Shown here piece after piece: positions 17,489 through 26,926 of a stretch of 64,000 nt of DNA. The notes below the pieces were generated by a model. The model was given only the letters and a program-made list of their open reading frames with translations. It searched no databases and had not been told where the DNA came from. The position numbers were made by a program, and so were the translations under genes. This stretch comes from Ornithinibacillus halophilus (GTDB lineage: Bacteria; Bacillota; Bacilli; Bacillales; Amphibacillaceae): NCBI RefSeq assembly GCF_900129485.1, contig NZ_FQVW01000001.1, positions 372,001 to 436,000 on the forward strand, given 5' to 3'. Position 1 is the first letter of the stretch; every line of letters starts with the position of its first letter.

Positions 17489-18424
17489 ATGGAAGTTCAG
17501 TTTTTAGGAACAGGTGCGGGAGTACCATCAAAAGAACGCAATGTCTCTTCTATTGCTTTAATGCTCTTACAAGAGATAAACGAAATTTGGTTATTTGATT
17601 GTGGTGAAGCAACACAACATAAGATTCTACACACCTCTATCAAGCCGAGAAAAATTAATAAAATATTCATCACACATATGCACGGTGACCATATTTTCGG
17701 ATTACCTGGCCTTCTTAGTAGTCGCTCCTTTCAAGGTGGAGTAGATGAACTGACCGTTTACGGCCCAAAAGGAATAAAATCCTATATTTCAACTAGTTTA
17801 GAACTAAGTGGTACACACTTAACGTATCCGTTAACTATTATTGAGATAGAAGAAGGAAAAGTATGTGAAGATAATAATTTTATAGTTACTTGTAAACAGC
17901 TCGAACATGGTATTCCGTGTTATGGTTATCGAATAATAGAAAAAGATCTCCCAGGTGAATTACAGGTTGATAAACTGAAGGAACAAGGAATTCCACCGGG
18001 TCCAGTCTATCGAGATATAAAAGAAAATGACACTGTTACATTAAGTGATGGTAGGGTAATTAATCGAAAAGACTATATTGGGCCGAACAAAAAAGGACGC
18101 GTCATCTCCATCTTAGGCGATACAAAAGAAACATGGCAAAATCAATCGTTTGTTGAAGGGTCCGACTTACTAATCCACGAAGCAACCTTTGATCAAGAGA
18201 AAGTAGAACTAGCAAATGATTATTTTCATTCAACAACTGCCCAAGCAGCTCAGCTAGCAAAGGATAGTAATGTGAGACGATTATTATTAACCCATATATC
18301 TTCTCGTTATCAACACGATGATGTTCCACAATTATTAAGTGAAGCAACTCAAGTATTTTCAAATACTGAATTGGTTTATGATTTATATCATACTAGAATT
18401 CTAAGAAATGATATGGAGAGGTGA
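17489..18424 (+). CDS. rnz: Ribonuclease Z
   Basis: The enzyme removes the 3' trailer of tRNA precursors lacking an encoded CCA. This 311-aa MBL-fold protein has motif II H63-x-H65-x-D67-H68, the phosphate/flexible-arm region [10 protein letters not shown] and the late motifs HEATFDQE and [11 protein letters not shown] 17489 follows GGAGATAAT, and the family starts at [11 protein letters not shown]; the longer ORF reads into the namA 3' end. B. subtilis has rnz (yqjK) in the same neighbourhood. The next gene starts 2 nt after the stop. Confidence 0.95.
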   Translation: MEVQFLGTGAGVPSKERNVSSIALMLLQEINEIWLFDCGEATQHKILHTSIKPRKINKIFITHMHGDHIFGLPGLLSSRSFQGGVDELTVYGPKGIKSYISTSLELSGTHLTYPLTIIEIEEGKVCEDNNFIVTCKQLEHGIPCYGYRIIEKDLPGELQVDKLKEQGIPPGPVYRDIKENDTVTLSDGRVINRKDYIGPNKKGRVISILGDTKETWQNQSFVEGSDLLIHEATFDQEKVELANDYFHSTTAQAAQLAKDSNVRRLLLTHISSRYQHDDVPQLLSEATQVFSNTELVYDLYHTRILRNDMER

Positions 18425-18426
18425 CA

Positions 18427-19797
18427 ATGGATTATATCGAAGAAATCGTTCAAAACCAGAGGAATTATTTTCATACCGGAAAAACGTTATCCTATAACTA
18501 TCGAGTGGAACAATTAAAAGCATTACGAACAATGCTAAAAGAAAATGAAAAAGAAATCTATCAAGCTTTAAAGAAAGATTTGAATAAATCGAGATATGAG
18601 GCTTTGACTACTGAACTTGGATTTTTGTTAACGGAAATCGACTTTACTTTAAGCCATTTAAAGAAATGGATGGAGCCTAGGAAAGTTGATGCACCTATCA
18701 CTCATAAAGGGAGTCAAAGTTATATTCAAAAGGAACCTTATGGAGTAACGCTGGCTATCGCACCTTGGAACTATCCATTACAATTAGCAATAGCTCCGGT
18801 TATTGGTGCAATTGCTGCAGGAAATACAGCAGTGATAAAACCATCCGAGTTCACAAAAGAAACCTCGTCTTTATTAACGAAAATGATTCAGTCTACGTTT
18901 GACCCAGCTTACATTACCGTAGTTGAAGGTGATGTCAATGAAAGTCAAAAACTGTTAGATCAGCGATTTGACTATATTTTCTTTACAGGTTCTAGTAATG
19001 TCGGAAAAATTGTGATGAGAGAAGCTAGTAAATATTTAACACCTGTGACATTAGAATTAGGTGGAAAAAGCCCTGCTATTGTAAATAAAGATGCCAATAT
19101 AGACCTTACTGCTAAACGTATCGTATGGGGGAAATTTACGAATGCTGGACAAACATGTGTAGCCCCTGATTTTATTTATGTACATGAGAAGGTAAAGCCA
19201 AAATTATTAAAAGCAATGAAGAAATACATTAAAACACTTTATGGTAAAAAGCCTATTGAAAATAATGATTATGTTCAGATTGTAAACAAGAAGCATTTTA
19301 CACGTCTTACTTCTTTCTTAACGAATGGAGAAATCTATTGTGGTGGAACATATGACGAAGAAACACTACGAATCTCGCCTACTATAGTAGACAATATTTC
19401 TTGGGAAGACCCTATCATGCAGGATGAGATTTTTGGCCCTCTCCTTCCTGTCCTTACCTTTAAAGAATTAGATGAAGTAATTGGAGATTTAAAAGTACAT
19501 GAAAAACCGTTAGCACTTTATTACTTTGGAGAAAATAAGAAACAACAAGAAAAAGTAATGAACTCGCTATCCTTTGGTGGAGGCTGCATAAACGATACGC
19601 TTTATCACTTAGCTAACCCTCACCTTCCATTTGGTGGTGTAGGTAACAGTGGAATGGGTTCTTATCATGGAAAATATAGCTTTGATACGTTCTCACACGA
19701 GAAAAGCATTTTAAAACAAACAACTAAGTTTGATATTCCATTAAGATACCCCGGCAGTAAATTGGCATATTCTATCGTTAAAAAAATAATGAAATAA
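18427..19797 (+). CDS. Aldehyde dehydrogenase (YwdH-like, class 3 type)
   Basis: This 456-aa NAD(P)-dependent aldehyde dehydrogenase is of the short class-3-like type with a hydrophobic C-terminus (LAYSIVKKIMK) that may touch the membrane. The Rossmann FTGSSNVGK, the general base in LELGGKSP and the catalytic Cys in NAGQTCVAPDF are intact. ATG 18427 lies 5 nt after AGAGG, which overlaps the rnz stop. B. subtilis has zwf and gndA between rnz and the polymerase gene; here this gene takes their place. It likely oxidises medium or long-chain aldehydes, but that is inference. Confidence 0.9.
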   Translation: MDYIEEIVQNQRNYFHTGKTLSYNYRVEQLKALRTMLKENEKEIYQALKKDLNKSRYEALTTELGFLLTEIDFTLSHLKKWMEPRKVDAPITHKGSQSYIQKEPYGVTLAIAPWNYPLQLAIAPVIGAIAAGNTAVIKPSEFTKETSSLLTKMIQSTFDPAYITVVEGDVNESQKLLDQRFDYIFFTGSSNVGKIVMREASKYLTPVTLELGGKSPAIVNKDANIDLTAKRIVWGKFTNAGQTCVAPDFIYVHEKVKPKLLKAMKKYIKTLYGKKPIENNDYVQIVNKKHFTRLTSFLTNGEIYCGGTYDEETLRISPTIVDNISWEDPIMQDEIFGPLLPVLTFKELDEVIGDLKVHEKPLALYYFGENKKQQEKVMNSLSFGGGCINDTLYHLANPHLPFGGVGNSGMGSYHGKYSFDTFSHEKSILKQTTKFDIPLRYPGSKLAYSIVKKIMK

Positions 19798-19813
19798 ACC
19801 TAGATTATAATTC

Positions 19814-19873
19814 GCTTCAGCAGGATACTTCGTTTCTCATGGACATGTAGAACGAAAAGTATCCTGTCGAAGC
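19814..19873. repeat. 60-nt near-perfect palindrome between convergent genes
   Basis: The arm 19814-19837 pairs with 19849-19873 over about 24 bp with few mismatches or bulges. The loop region itself contains CATG-GA-CATG, so the whole segment is almost fully self-complementary. It separates the aldehyde dehydrogenase (+) and dinB (-) genes, but neither side has a T-tract of terminator length. It may be a bidirectional terminator of unusual form or a MITE/REP-like element. Confidence 0.7.
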
Positions 19874-19882
19874 ATCGTTAAA

Positions 19883-21127
19883 TTACTTCCTGAAGTCATC
19901 CAAAAAGTCTTTTTGAAAACTTGTACGCAAAAACTCAGAGTCTTTTTCTTCCTCATTATTTAATTTCTTAAATGTTTCTTTCCCATATTTATTGGATAAT
20001 TGTTGAATCGTGGAATATAATTTATCTTTCTTTTCCTCTTTCTCATAAGTAAACAAATCTAGTTGCTCAGCCAAATTCTTCTTCTCTATGACATCTTGAA
20101 CAGTTACACCGATCAGTCGCACTGGCTCTGTATTCCAATTCTTTGTCCATAATTCTAATGCTGTATTCTTTATGTCTTCCTTATACTCTATATAAGATGG
20201 CAACTTTTTACTTCGTGTAATTGTTTTTCTATCATGATAACGAATCATTAATTGTATGCTACGTCCTGCTGCTTCTTTTCGCTTTAATCTCCGTTCAACA
20301 TTGTCTGACAAAACATCAATTAAATGGAAGATTTCTTTCTCATCAGTCGTATCATGAGGTAAGGTTTGGGAACTTCCAATACTTTTAAAATCATGAACGG
20401 CATCAGGGTCTACTGGGCGTAAATCTTTGCCGTTTGCCCTACTTTTTAATCTCTGGCCATTAATGCCAAATGCCTGCTTCAACATATATTCGTCTTTATA
20501 AGCAAGGTCTTTAATTGTTTTAACATCCATAGCTCGTAGTTTTTCAGCAGTTTTACTACCAACACCGTACATTTCTTCTACAGGTAATGGCCATAACTTT
20601 TTTTCAATATCTCTTTTTCTAAGTATCGTAATACCTAAAGGCTTTTTCATATCAGAAGCCATCTTTGCTAAAAATTTGTTTGGTGCAATTCCGATACTGC
20701 ACGGGATGTCTAAATTGTTCATAATATCGTTTTGAATCCTGTAAGCTAACTCAACAGGATTTCCCTCAACTTCCGTCACATCCATATAACCTTCATCTAT
20801 CGAGACGGGTTCAACATAAGGTGTAATTTGAAATAGCATGCGAAAAATCTCATTAGACGCAGCTCGGTAACGTTCAAAATTAGGACGCATTACGATCAAA
20901 TTAGGGCATAGCTTTCGAGCCTGCCATAACGGCATAGTCGTTTTGACACCTTTAGCCCTGGCTTCATAACTACTTGTGACAATAATTCCTTTGCGTTCCT
21001 CAGGGTTACCAGCAATTGCAACCGGTTTCCCTTTTAAATCTGTGTTATAAGCCATTTCTACAGACGCATAAAAGCAATTCATATCAATATGAAAAATAAT
21101 CCGTGCTTTATTTTTTTGAATGGACAT
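19883..21127 (-). CDS. dinB: DNA polymerase IV (Y-family)
   Basis: This 414-aa translesion polymerase has the same length as B. subtilis PolY1 (YqjH), which lies in the matching genomic place. Catalytic acids are D15 in FHIDMNCFY and D111-E112 in SIDEGY. The little-finger domain follows (about residues 240-350). After it, the C-terminal tail (NLAEQLDLF) carries a QLDLF-type clamp-binding motif. ATG 21127 is 8 nt after GAGGG. It appears monocistronic. Confidence 0.95.
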   Translation of the reverse strand: MSIQKNKARIIFHIDMNCFYASVEMAYNTDLKGKPVAIAGNPEERKGIIVTSSYEARAKGVKTTMPLWQARKLCPNLIVMRPNFERYRAASNEIFRMLFQITPYVEPVSIDEGYMDVTEVEGNPVELAYRIQNDIMNNLDIPCSIGIAPNKFLAKMASDMKKPLGITILRKRDIEKKLWPLPVEEMYGVGSKTAEKLRAMDVKTIKDLAYKDEYMLKQAFGINGQRLKSRANGKDLRPVDPDAVHDFKSIGSSQTLPHDTTDEKEIFHLIDVLSDNVERRLKRKEAAGRSIQLMIRYHDRKTITRSKKLPSYIEYKEDIKNTALELWTKNWNTEPVRLIGVTVQDVIEKKNLAEQLDLFTYEKEEKKDKLYSTIQQLSNKYGKETFKKLNNEEEKDSEFLRTSFQKDFLDDFRK

Positions 21128-21236
21128 AACTAACACCCTCTAATGATCGTTAAACTACTGATAATCTTATTTAATTATACCATATATCCTATTAGCTTCC
21201 GTTTAAGAAACCTTCGCAGATATCCCCTTACACATG

Positions 21237-21279
21237 AAAAAACACCCTCAAGAAACAAAGTTCTTAAGGATGTTTTTTT
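21237..21279 (-). terminator. Rho-independent terminator of the methylmalonyl-CoA operon
   Basis: On the minus strand, past the yqjE-like stop, ACATCCTTAAGAAC and GTTTCTTGAGGGTGT form a 14-15 bp stem followed by TTTTTT; the other side is also A-rich. Confidence 0.93.
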
Positions 21280-21284
21280 GCATA

Positions 21285-22412
21285 TTATTTTGCTACTTCA
21301 CCAATAATTGCAGTTACTAATTCACAAATCTTTGTTAAGTCTTCTACTGCAATACGTTCGTTTGTTGTGTGGATTTCCTCATATCCAACAGCTAAGTTCA
21401 CTGTAGGGATACCAAATCCAGCTATCACATTTGCATCACTACCTCCACCACTTTTTAACAGTTTGGATTCGCGACCAATCGTTTTAGCTGCACTTCTGGC
21501 TACCTCAACAACCTGGTCTCCAGCTTCTTGTTTATATCCAGGATACATTACCTTTATGTCAACGATAGCTTCTCCACCATATTCTTTAGCAGTTGATTCA
21601 AATGCATCTTTCATTTTCTCTACTTGTGCTTCCATTTTTTCAGGAACTAGCGACCTAGCTTCTGCTAAAATTTCTACGTGATCAACAACGATGTTCGTCT
21701 GTTTCCCACCTTCAAAACGACCGATATTAGCTGTAGTTTCTTCATCGATTCTACCTAATGGCATTTTCGATATTGCTTTAGCTGCAAGTGTTATGGCAGA
21801 AACACCTTTTTCCGGAGCAACACCTGCATGAGCTGTCTTTCCTTTAATAGTAGCTTTAATTTTTGCTTGTGTTGGAGCAGCAACGATGATATCACCTACA
21901 TCACCATTACTATCAATCGCATACCCGAATTTAGCCTTCAATAAGCTAGAATCAAGAGCTTTGGCACCTACTAAACCAGATTCTTCTCCAACAGTAATAA
22001 CAAACTGGATATCCCCGTGTTGGATATTATTTTCTTGTATGGAGCGAATCGCTTCTAAAATAGCTGCTAGACCAGCCTTATCATCTGCTCCTAAAATAGT
22101 CGTTCCATCAGATACAATGTATCCGTCTTTGATTGAAGGTTTAATCCCTTGACCTGGTACTACTGTATCCATATGTGAGGTAAAGTAAATTGGATCTACT
22201 CCTTCTTTATTTCCTTTTAATGTACATATTAAATTACCTGCACCATGACCAGTTTGTTCCTTGCTATCATCTTCTATGACTTCCAGGCCAAGGCTTGAAA
22301 ATTTCTCTTTTAATACGCTCGATATTTCTTGTTCATATCCCGTTTCTGAATCGATTTGTACTAACTCCAAAAACTCCTCTAAAAGGCGTTCTTGATTAAT
22401 TGATATTGTCAT
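21285..22412 (-). CDS. yqjE: M20 family peptidase, PepT-like (YqjE)
   Basis: This 375-aa di-zinc exopeptidase belongs to the tripeptidase T-like YqjE group. The metal and catalytic segments are TSHMDTVVPG, LGADDKAGLA and GEESGLVGAK. A dimerisation domain lies between about residues 180 and 290. A strong AGGAGG precedes the ATG. It is the last gene of the operon after the carboxylase subunit, 27 nt downstream, and is followed by a terminator. The link to propionate metabolism is positional only. Confidence 0.88.
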   Translation of the reverse strand: MTISINQERLLEEFLELVQIDSETGYEQEISSVLKEKFSSLGLEVIEDDSKEQTGHGAGNLICTLKGNKEGVDPIYFTSHMDTVVPGQGIKPSIKDGYIVSDGTTILGADDKAGLAAILEAIRSIQENNIQHGDIQFVITVGEESGLVGAKALDSSLLKAKFGYAIDSNGDVGDIIVAAPTQAKIKATIKGKTAHAGVAPEKGVSAITLAAKAISKMPLGRIDEETTANIGRFEGGKQTNIVVDHVEILAEARSLVPEKMEAQVEKMKDAFESTAKEYGGEAIVDIKVMYPGYKQEAGDQVVEVARSAAKTIGRESKLLKSGGGSDANVIAGFGIPTVNLAVGYEEIHTTNERIAVEDLTKICELVTAIIGEVAK

Positions 22413-22439
22413 TATAAGTCCTCCTGTTGTCTACATTTA

Positions 22440-23990
22440 TTACAATGGAATATTTCCATGCTTCTTGTTGGGTCTAGACTCTTGTTTGTTTCTTAACATT
22501 TCTAGTGCTTGCATTAATTTTAGCCTTGTTTCTCGAGGATCAATTACGTCATCAACCATACCTAAGCTTGCAGCAATGTATGGATTTGCAAATTTCTCAC
22601 GATATGTATCGATTTTCTCTTGTCTAGTAGCTTCTGGATTGTCACTCTCAGCAATTTCTTTTGCATAAATAATATTCGCAGCACCATCTGGCCCCATAAC
22701 GGCTATTTCTGCATTCGGCCATGCATATACGAGATCAGCACCAATCGATTTACTGTTTAATGCAACATAAGCTCCACCATACGCTTTTCTAGTTATCACC
22801 GTTATTTTAGGAACAGTTGCTTCTGAATATGCATATAAAATTTTTGCACCATGACGTATGATTCCACCATGCTCCTGTTTAACTCCCGGGAAGAATCCGG
22901 TAACATCTTCAAAAGTAATAATTGGAATATTAAATGAATCACAGAATCGAATAAACCGAGAAGCTTTGTCACTGGAATCAATATCTAATCCACCAGCTAA
23001 GTATTTAGGTTGATTACATACTAACCCTACTACTTCTCCATCAATTCTTGCAAATCCAACTACAATATTCTTGGCAAAGTCTTTATGAATCTCAAAAAAA
23101 CTACCTTCATCTACAACTTCATTGATAACCTTTTTAACATCATACGGTCTTGTAGCATCAAATGGTACAATATCCGTTAATTCAGGTCTAATTGGTTCTT
23201 TCTCGTTACTCTCTAGTTTTTCTACTTTATCTTGATAATTATTAGGTAAATAGGATAATAGATTTCGTACGGCATCTAATGCTTCTTCTTCTGTGGAAGC
23301 TTTTATATGGGCATTTCCACTTTTTGAATTATGAATATGTGCTCCACCTAAGTCTTCTGAAGATATTTTCTCACCCGTAACCGTCTCGATCACTTTTGGG
23401 CCTGTAATAAACATTTGAGATGTTTTCTCTACCATAATAACAAAATCTGTGATGGCAGGTGAATATACTGCTCCACCAGCACTTGGTCCCATAATAACAG
23501 ATATCTGAGGAATTACTCCAGAATAAATAGAATTTCGATAGAATACATGTCCATATCCATCTAGCGATGAAACACCTTCTTGAATTCTAGCCCCACCAGA
23601 ATCATTAAGACCAATAAACGGAATACCATTTTTAGCAGCTAAATCCATTACTGCTGCAATCTTTTTACCATGCATCTCACCTAAAGCTCCACCATAAACA
23701 GTAAAGTCCTGAGCAAAAAGGTAAACAGGTTTCCCATTAATTTTACCGAATCCTGTCACTACCCCATCACCACTAGGTGTAGATCCGTTGTTCATGGAAA
23801 AATCAGTTTCTCGATGCTCAATAAAGGTGTTTAATTCAACAAAAGAACCGTCATCCAAAAGGTAATCAATCCGCTCTCTAGCAGTCATCTTTCCTTTCGC
23901 ATGTTGCTTTTCAATTCTTTTATCTCCACCACCTAATTCCGCCTGCCTACGTTTATCGTATAGCTCATTAATTTTATCGTAAATATCCAA
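22440..23990 (-). CDS. yqjD: Acyl-CoA (propionyl-CoA type) carboxylase, carboxyltransferase subunit (YqjD)
   Basis: This 516-aa protein carries both carboxyltransferase halves of PCCB-type enzymes: an N-terminal domain (KGKMTARERID, YGGALGEMHGKK, DSGGARIQEGV, GPSAGGAVYSPA) and a C-terminal domain (ITFEDVTGFFPG, TRKAYGGAYVA). With the mutase and epimerase genes upstream, propionyl-CoA to (S)-methylmalonyl-CoA is the likely reaction. No biotin carboxylase or BCCP is encoded in this operon, so the partner may be AccBC or a gene elsewhere. TTG 23990 is chosen because AAGGAGG lies 9 nt upstream; the in-frame ATG at 23999 abuts that site. Confidence 0.88.
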   Translation of the reverse strand: MDIYDKINELYDKRRQAELGGGDKRIEKQHAKGKMTARERIDYLLDDGSFVELNTFIEHRETDFSMNNGSTPSGDGVVTGFGKINGKPVYLFAQDFTVYGGALGEMHGKKIAAVMDLAAKNGIPFIGLNDSGGARIQEGVSSLDGYGHVFYRNSIYSGVIPQISVIMGPSAGGAVYSPAITDFVIMVEKTSQMFITGPKVIETVTGEKISSEDLGGAHIHNSKSGNAHIKASTEEEALDAVRNLLSYLPNNYQDKVEKLESNEKEPIRPELTDIVPFDATRPYDVKKVINEVVDEGSFFEIHKDFAKNIVVGFARIDGEVVGLVCNQPKYLAGGLDIDSSDKASRFIRFCDSFNIPIITFEDVTGFFPGVKQEHGGIIRHGAKILYAYSEATVPKITVITRKAYGGAYVALNSKSIGADLVYAWPNAEIAVMGPDGAANIIYAKEIAESDNPEATRQEKIDTYREKFANPYIAASLGMVDDVIDPRETRLKLMQALEMLRNKQESRPNKKHGNIPL

Positions 23991-23991
23991 A

Positions 23992-24816
23992 TTATTCATC
24001 CTCCTTCGGTGAAGGCTGACATAATTCAAATAGAACACCGTGGGAGGCTTTAGGGTGAATAAATGCTATTTGACTATTATGAGCACCGTCTTTAGGTTCA
24101 TCATTTATTAGTTGAATCCCATCTCTTTTCAATTGATGTAGGCGTTCTTCAATATCATCGACTTCCAAGGCAATATGATGGACTCCTTCTCCCCTTTTTG
24201 TTAGAAACTTTTTGATTGGGGATGAATCAACAGTTGGCTCCAACAATTCAATTCGTGATTCACCAATTTTTAAAAAGGCTATTTTTGCACCTTCTGATTC
24301 CACTGTTTCAACGTTTTCTAATTCAAGACCGAGTTTATCCGTATAAAAGGGTAGTACTTGATCAATAGAATGTACGGCTATTCCAATATGTGCAATCTTC
24401 TTTGGTTCCTCTATTTGTTGCTTATTAGGCTGCACCAATTGCTCAATATATTTTGCTAAATCTTCTGTTGATGACCCACTTGTGAAAATCTTGTTAATAC
24501 CTTTTTCCATTAGATATGGGATGTCTTCACTTGGAATAACACCACCCGCTACAACAGGAATATCATCAGCATTTTTTTCCTTTAATACTTCAACTACCTT
24601 TGGAAATAACGTACGATGAGCACCTGATAATGAAGATAAGCCAATTACATCAACATCCTCTTGTATTGCTGCCTGAGCAATTTGTACTGGAGACTGACGT
24701 AAACCTGTATAAATTACTTCCATTCCATGGTCACGTAATGCTTGAGCAATTACTAGCGCTCCGCGATCATGGCCATCTAAGCCTGGTTTAGCGATTAATA
24801 CCCGAATTTTTCCCAT
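23992..24816 (-). CDS. Fusion: methylmalonyl-CoA mutase B12-binding subunit + methylmalonyl-CoA epimerase
   Basis: The 274-aa protein has two domains. Residues 1-132 are a cobalamin-binding Rossmann domain with the DxHxxG signature (DGHDRG, lower axial ligand H16), SSLSG and AGGVIP. From about residue 142 to the end is a VOC/glyoxalase-fold epimerase ([11 protein letters not shown], a Glu in [26 protein letters not shown]). A Gln/Lys/Glu-rich linker joins them. The mutase catalytic subunit is the separate gene upstream. No frameshift is needed; the fusion reads as one continuous frame. It would couple epimerisation of (S)- to (R)-methylmalonyl-CoA with the mutase. Confidence 0.9.
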   Translation of the reverse strand: MGKIRVLIAKPGLDGHDRGALVIAQALRDHGMEVIYTGLRQSPVQIAQAAIQEDVDVIGLSSLSGAHRTLFPKVVEVLKEKNADDIPVVAGGVIPSEDIPYLMEKGINKIFTSGSSTEDLAKYIEQLVQPNKQQIEEPKKIAHIGIAVHSIDQVLPFYTDKLGLELENVETVESEGAKIAFLKIGESRIELLEPTVDSSPIKKFLTKRGEGVHHIALEVDDIEERLHQLKRDGIQLINDEPKDGAHNSQIAFIHPKASHGVLFELCQPSPKEDE

Positions 24817-24845
24817 CCTTGTTCTCCCCTTTAGACTGTAAATGA

Positions 24846-26492
24846 TTATCCTGTATATTCTCCAAACTCTTCTCTCAATACATTACAAATTTCTCCTACT
24901 GTTGCGTAGGATTTAACTGCATCTAATATAAATGGTATTAGATTCGTGTTTTCATCTTGAGCAGCACTTCGAATCGCCTCGAGACTTTTATTTACAACCT
25001 CTTGATCTCTTTCTTCTCTAAGCTTAAGTACCGATTCAATTTGTGACTTCTCTAATTGTTCATCTACTTTTAAGAGGTCTGGGTTTACCTCTTCATCAAG
25101 TTGATACTTATTTAGCCCAACAATAATCTCTTCTTGTTTTTCAATGGCTTTTTGTGTTTCATAGGCTTCATGGTGAATCTCTCTTTGCATAAATCCTTCT
25201 TCAACTGCTTGAACAGCTCCACCTATTTCTTCAATTTGCTTTAAGTATTCTTCAATACCAGCTTCCACTTGGTCCGTTAGTTCCTCTACATAATAAGAAC
25301 CACCTAATGGATCCACGGTATCAGCTACGCCACTTTCGTTGGCAATAATTTGTTGGGTACGTAAAGCAATTCTTGCCGACTCCTCGGTCGGAAGAGATAA
25401 CGCTTCATCTCTAGAGTTCGTATGTAAACTCTGTGTTCCACCCATGACAGCTGCTAGTGCTTGTAATGTCACTCGAACAACATTATTATCTGGTTGTTGA
25501 GCCGTTAATGTTGAACCACCAGTCTGAGTATGGAAACGCAATTTCCAGCTTTTTGGATTTTTAGCTTGATAACGTTCTTTCATAATTTTAGCCCAAACAC
25601 GTCTAGCTGCACGGAATTTGGCTACTTCTTCAAAAAAGTTATTGTGTGCATTAAAGAAAAATGCCAAACGAGGTGCAAACGTATCGACATCAAGTCCTGA
25701 TTCGATAGCAGCATCTACATAAGCCATTCCATTTGCAATCGTAAAGGCTGCTTCTTGAACAGCAGTTGAACCTGCTTCACGTATGTGATAACCAGATATA
25801 CTGATCGTGTTAAATTTTGGAACATTTTGTTGGCAGTACTCAAAGATGTTCGTGATCAATCTCATCGATGGTTTCGGCGGGAAAATATAAGTCCCACGAG
25901 CTATGTACTCTTTTAAAATATCATTTTGGATTGTACCTGTTAGTTTTTCTAAAGGTACTCCTTGTTTTTCTCCAACTGCAATATACATACATAAAAGTAC
26001 TGATGCTGGAGCATTTATAGTCATAGATGTACTAACTTTATCTAAAGGTATGCCATCTAGTAATTGCTCCATATCTTTTAAAGAGTCAATGGCAACCCCC
26101 ACTTTACCAACTTCACCTTCAGACATAACATCATCTGAATCATAGCCAATCTGAGTCGGTAAATCAAAGGCTACACTTAATCCTGTTTGACCTTGCTCTA
26201 ACAGATAGCGAAAGCGTTTATTTGTTTCCTTAGCAGAACCAAAACCAGCATATTGTCTCATTGTCCAAAATCGACTGCGATACATAGTTGGTTGAATCCC
26301 TCTTGTATAAGGGTACTCTCCTGGATAACCTAGTTTTTCCTCATACTCGCTATCATTCGTTGGATAATACAATCGTTCTACTTCTAAATCAGAAGAAGTT
26401 CTAAATTTATCTTTTCTTTCCGGGAAACGTTCTGTTGTTGCCTCGACTGAATCGAGCCACTTTTTCTCCATATTTCCATGTGATTCACTCAT
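24846..26492 (-). CDS. Methylmalonyl-CoA mutase, large (catalytic) subunit without B12 domain
   Basis: This 548-aa TIM-barrel acyl-CoA mutase lacks the C-terminal cobalamin domain, which is supplied by the next gene. Conserved segments include [39 protein letters not shown] with the catalytic His, and TQSLHTNS. Tyr in RQYAGF and Arg in PSMRL occupy what I recall as the Tyr89/Arg207 specificity positions of methylmalonyl-CoA mutase, rather than the Phe/Gln of isobutyryl-CoA mutase. ATG 26492 follows AGGGGG by 8 nt. It is first in the operon mutase-B12/epimerase-yqjD-yqjE. Confidence 0.9.
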   Translation of the reverse strand: MSESHGNMEKKWLDSVEATTERFPERKDKFRTSSDLEVERLYYPTNDSEYEEKLGYPGEYPYTRGIQPTMYRSRFWTMRQYAGFGSAKETNKRFRYLLEQGQTGLSVAFDLPTQIGYDSDDVMSEGEVGKVGVAIDSLKDMEQLLDGIPLDKVSTSMTINAPASVLLCMYIAVGEKQGVPLEKLTGTIQNDILKEYIARGTYIFPPKPSMRLITNIFEYCQQNVPKFNTISISGYHIREAGSTAVQEAAFTIANGMAYVDAAIESGLDVDTFAPRLAFFFNAHNNFFEEVAKFRAARRVWAKIMKERYQAKNPKSWKLRFHTQTGGSTLTAQQPDNNVVRVTLQALAAVMGGTQSLHTNSRDEALSLPTEESARIALRTQQIIANESGVADTVDPLGGSYYVEELTDQVEAGIEEYLKQIEEIGGAVQAVEEGFMQREIHHEAYETQKAIEKQEEIIVGLNKYQLDEEVNPDLLKVDEQLEKSQIESVLKLREERDQEVVNKSLEAIRSAAQDENTNLIPFILDAVKSYATVGEICNVLREEFGEYTG

Positions 26493-26667
26493 CAAACAAA
26501 CCCCCTAATTCTTTTATAAAACATCTTTTTGCTTATTCTATAAAAACTCAACACTATTATTATATTACAAATTGTCAAATTTCTACTAATATTAGTTTTT
26601 ATACTTGTCCAATGGCTCAATTAACGATAAAATACAATTAGCACATGGGATTGAAGGAGGACTACAA

Positions 26668-26805
26668 ATGGCTACTAAACAAACGAATAACTCTGCACCA
26701 AAAAGAAGGTCAAAGCGTGAGAGAAGAGTTCGCTTAATGGTATATATCATGATTATAGCAATGTTATTATCATCTCTAACCGCTGGCTTAGCATACTTTA
26801 TTTAA
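26668..26805 (+). CDS. prli42: Prli42-like stressosome-associated small membrane protein
   Basis: This 45-aa protein has a Lys/Arg-rich N-terminal half (PKRRSKRERRVRL) followed by one transmembrane helix (VYIMIIAMLLSSLTAGLAYF). This is the Prli42 pattern, a membrane anchor for the stressosome first described in Listeria. ATG 26668 is preceded by GGAGG at 7 nt. It is a single gene divergent from the mutase operon and is closed by a clear terminator. The family assignment rests on size, charge layout and the MLxSxLxxGLA core. Confidence 0.8.
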   Translation: MATKQTNNSAPKRRSKRERRVRLMVYIMIIAMLLSSLTAGLAYFI

Positions 26806-26836
26806 CGATGAAATAAGTGAATTAATATAGAAGGAC

Positions 26837-26873
26837 AGACTGGACAATTGATATTGTTCCAGTCTTTTTATTT
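26837..26873 (+). terminator. Rho-independent terminator of prli42
   Basis: AGACTGGACAAT and ATTGTTCCAGTCT form a 12-bp stem with a 2-4 nt loop, followed by TTTTTATTT, 31 nt after the prli42 stop. Confidence 0.92.
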
Positions 26874-26904
26874 AGAAGATAAGAATGTATAAAAATTCAA
26901 AGAT

Positions 26905-26926
26905 GTCTAGCTCCGAGCGCCTGCTC
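26905..26926. repeat. Remnant of a Bacillaceae intergenic repeat at the yqjA 3' end
   Basis: GTCTAGCTCCGAGCGCCTGC resembles the dispersed Bacillus repeat that, as I recall, begins GTCTAGCTCCAGCGCCTAGC. It supplies the last codons (RAGARS) and stop of the yqjA-like gene on the minus strand. Confidence 0.45.

Noticed and set aside
24846-26492. Truncated methylmalonyl-CoA mutase pseudogene
   Set aside because: The missing cobalamin domain is encoded intact by the next gene, so this is the split form and not a broken gene.
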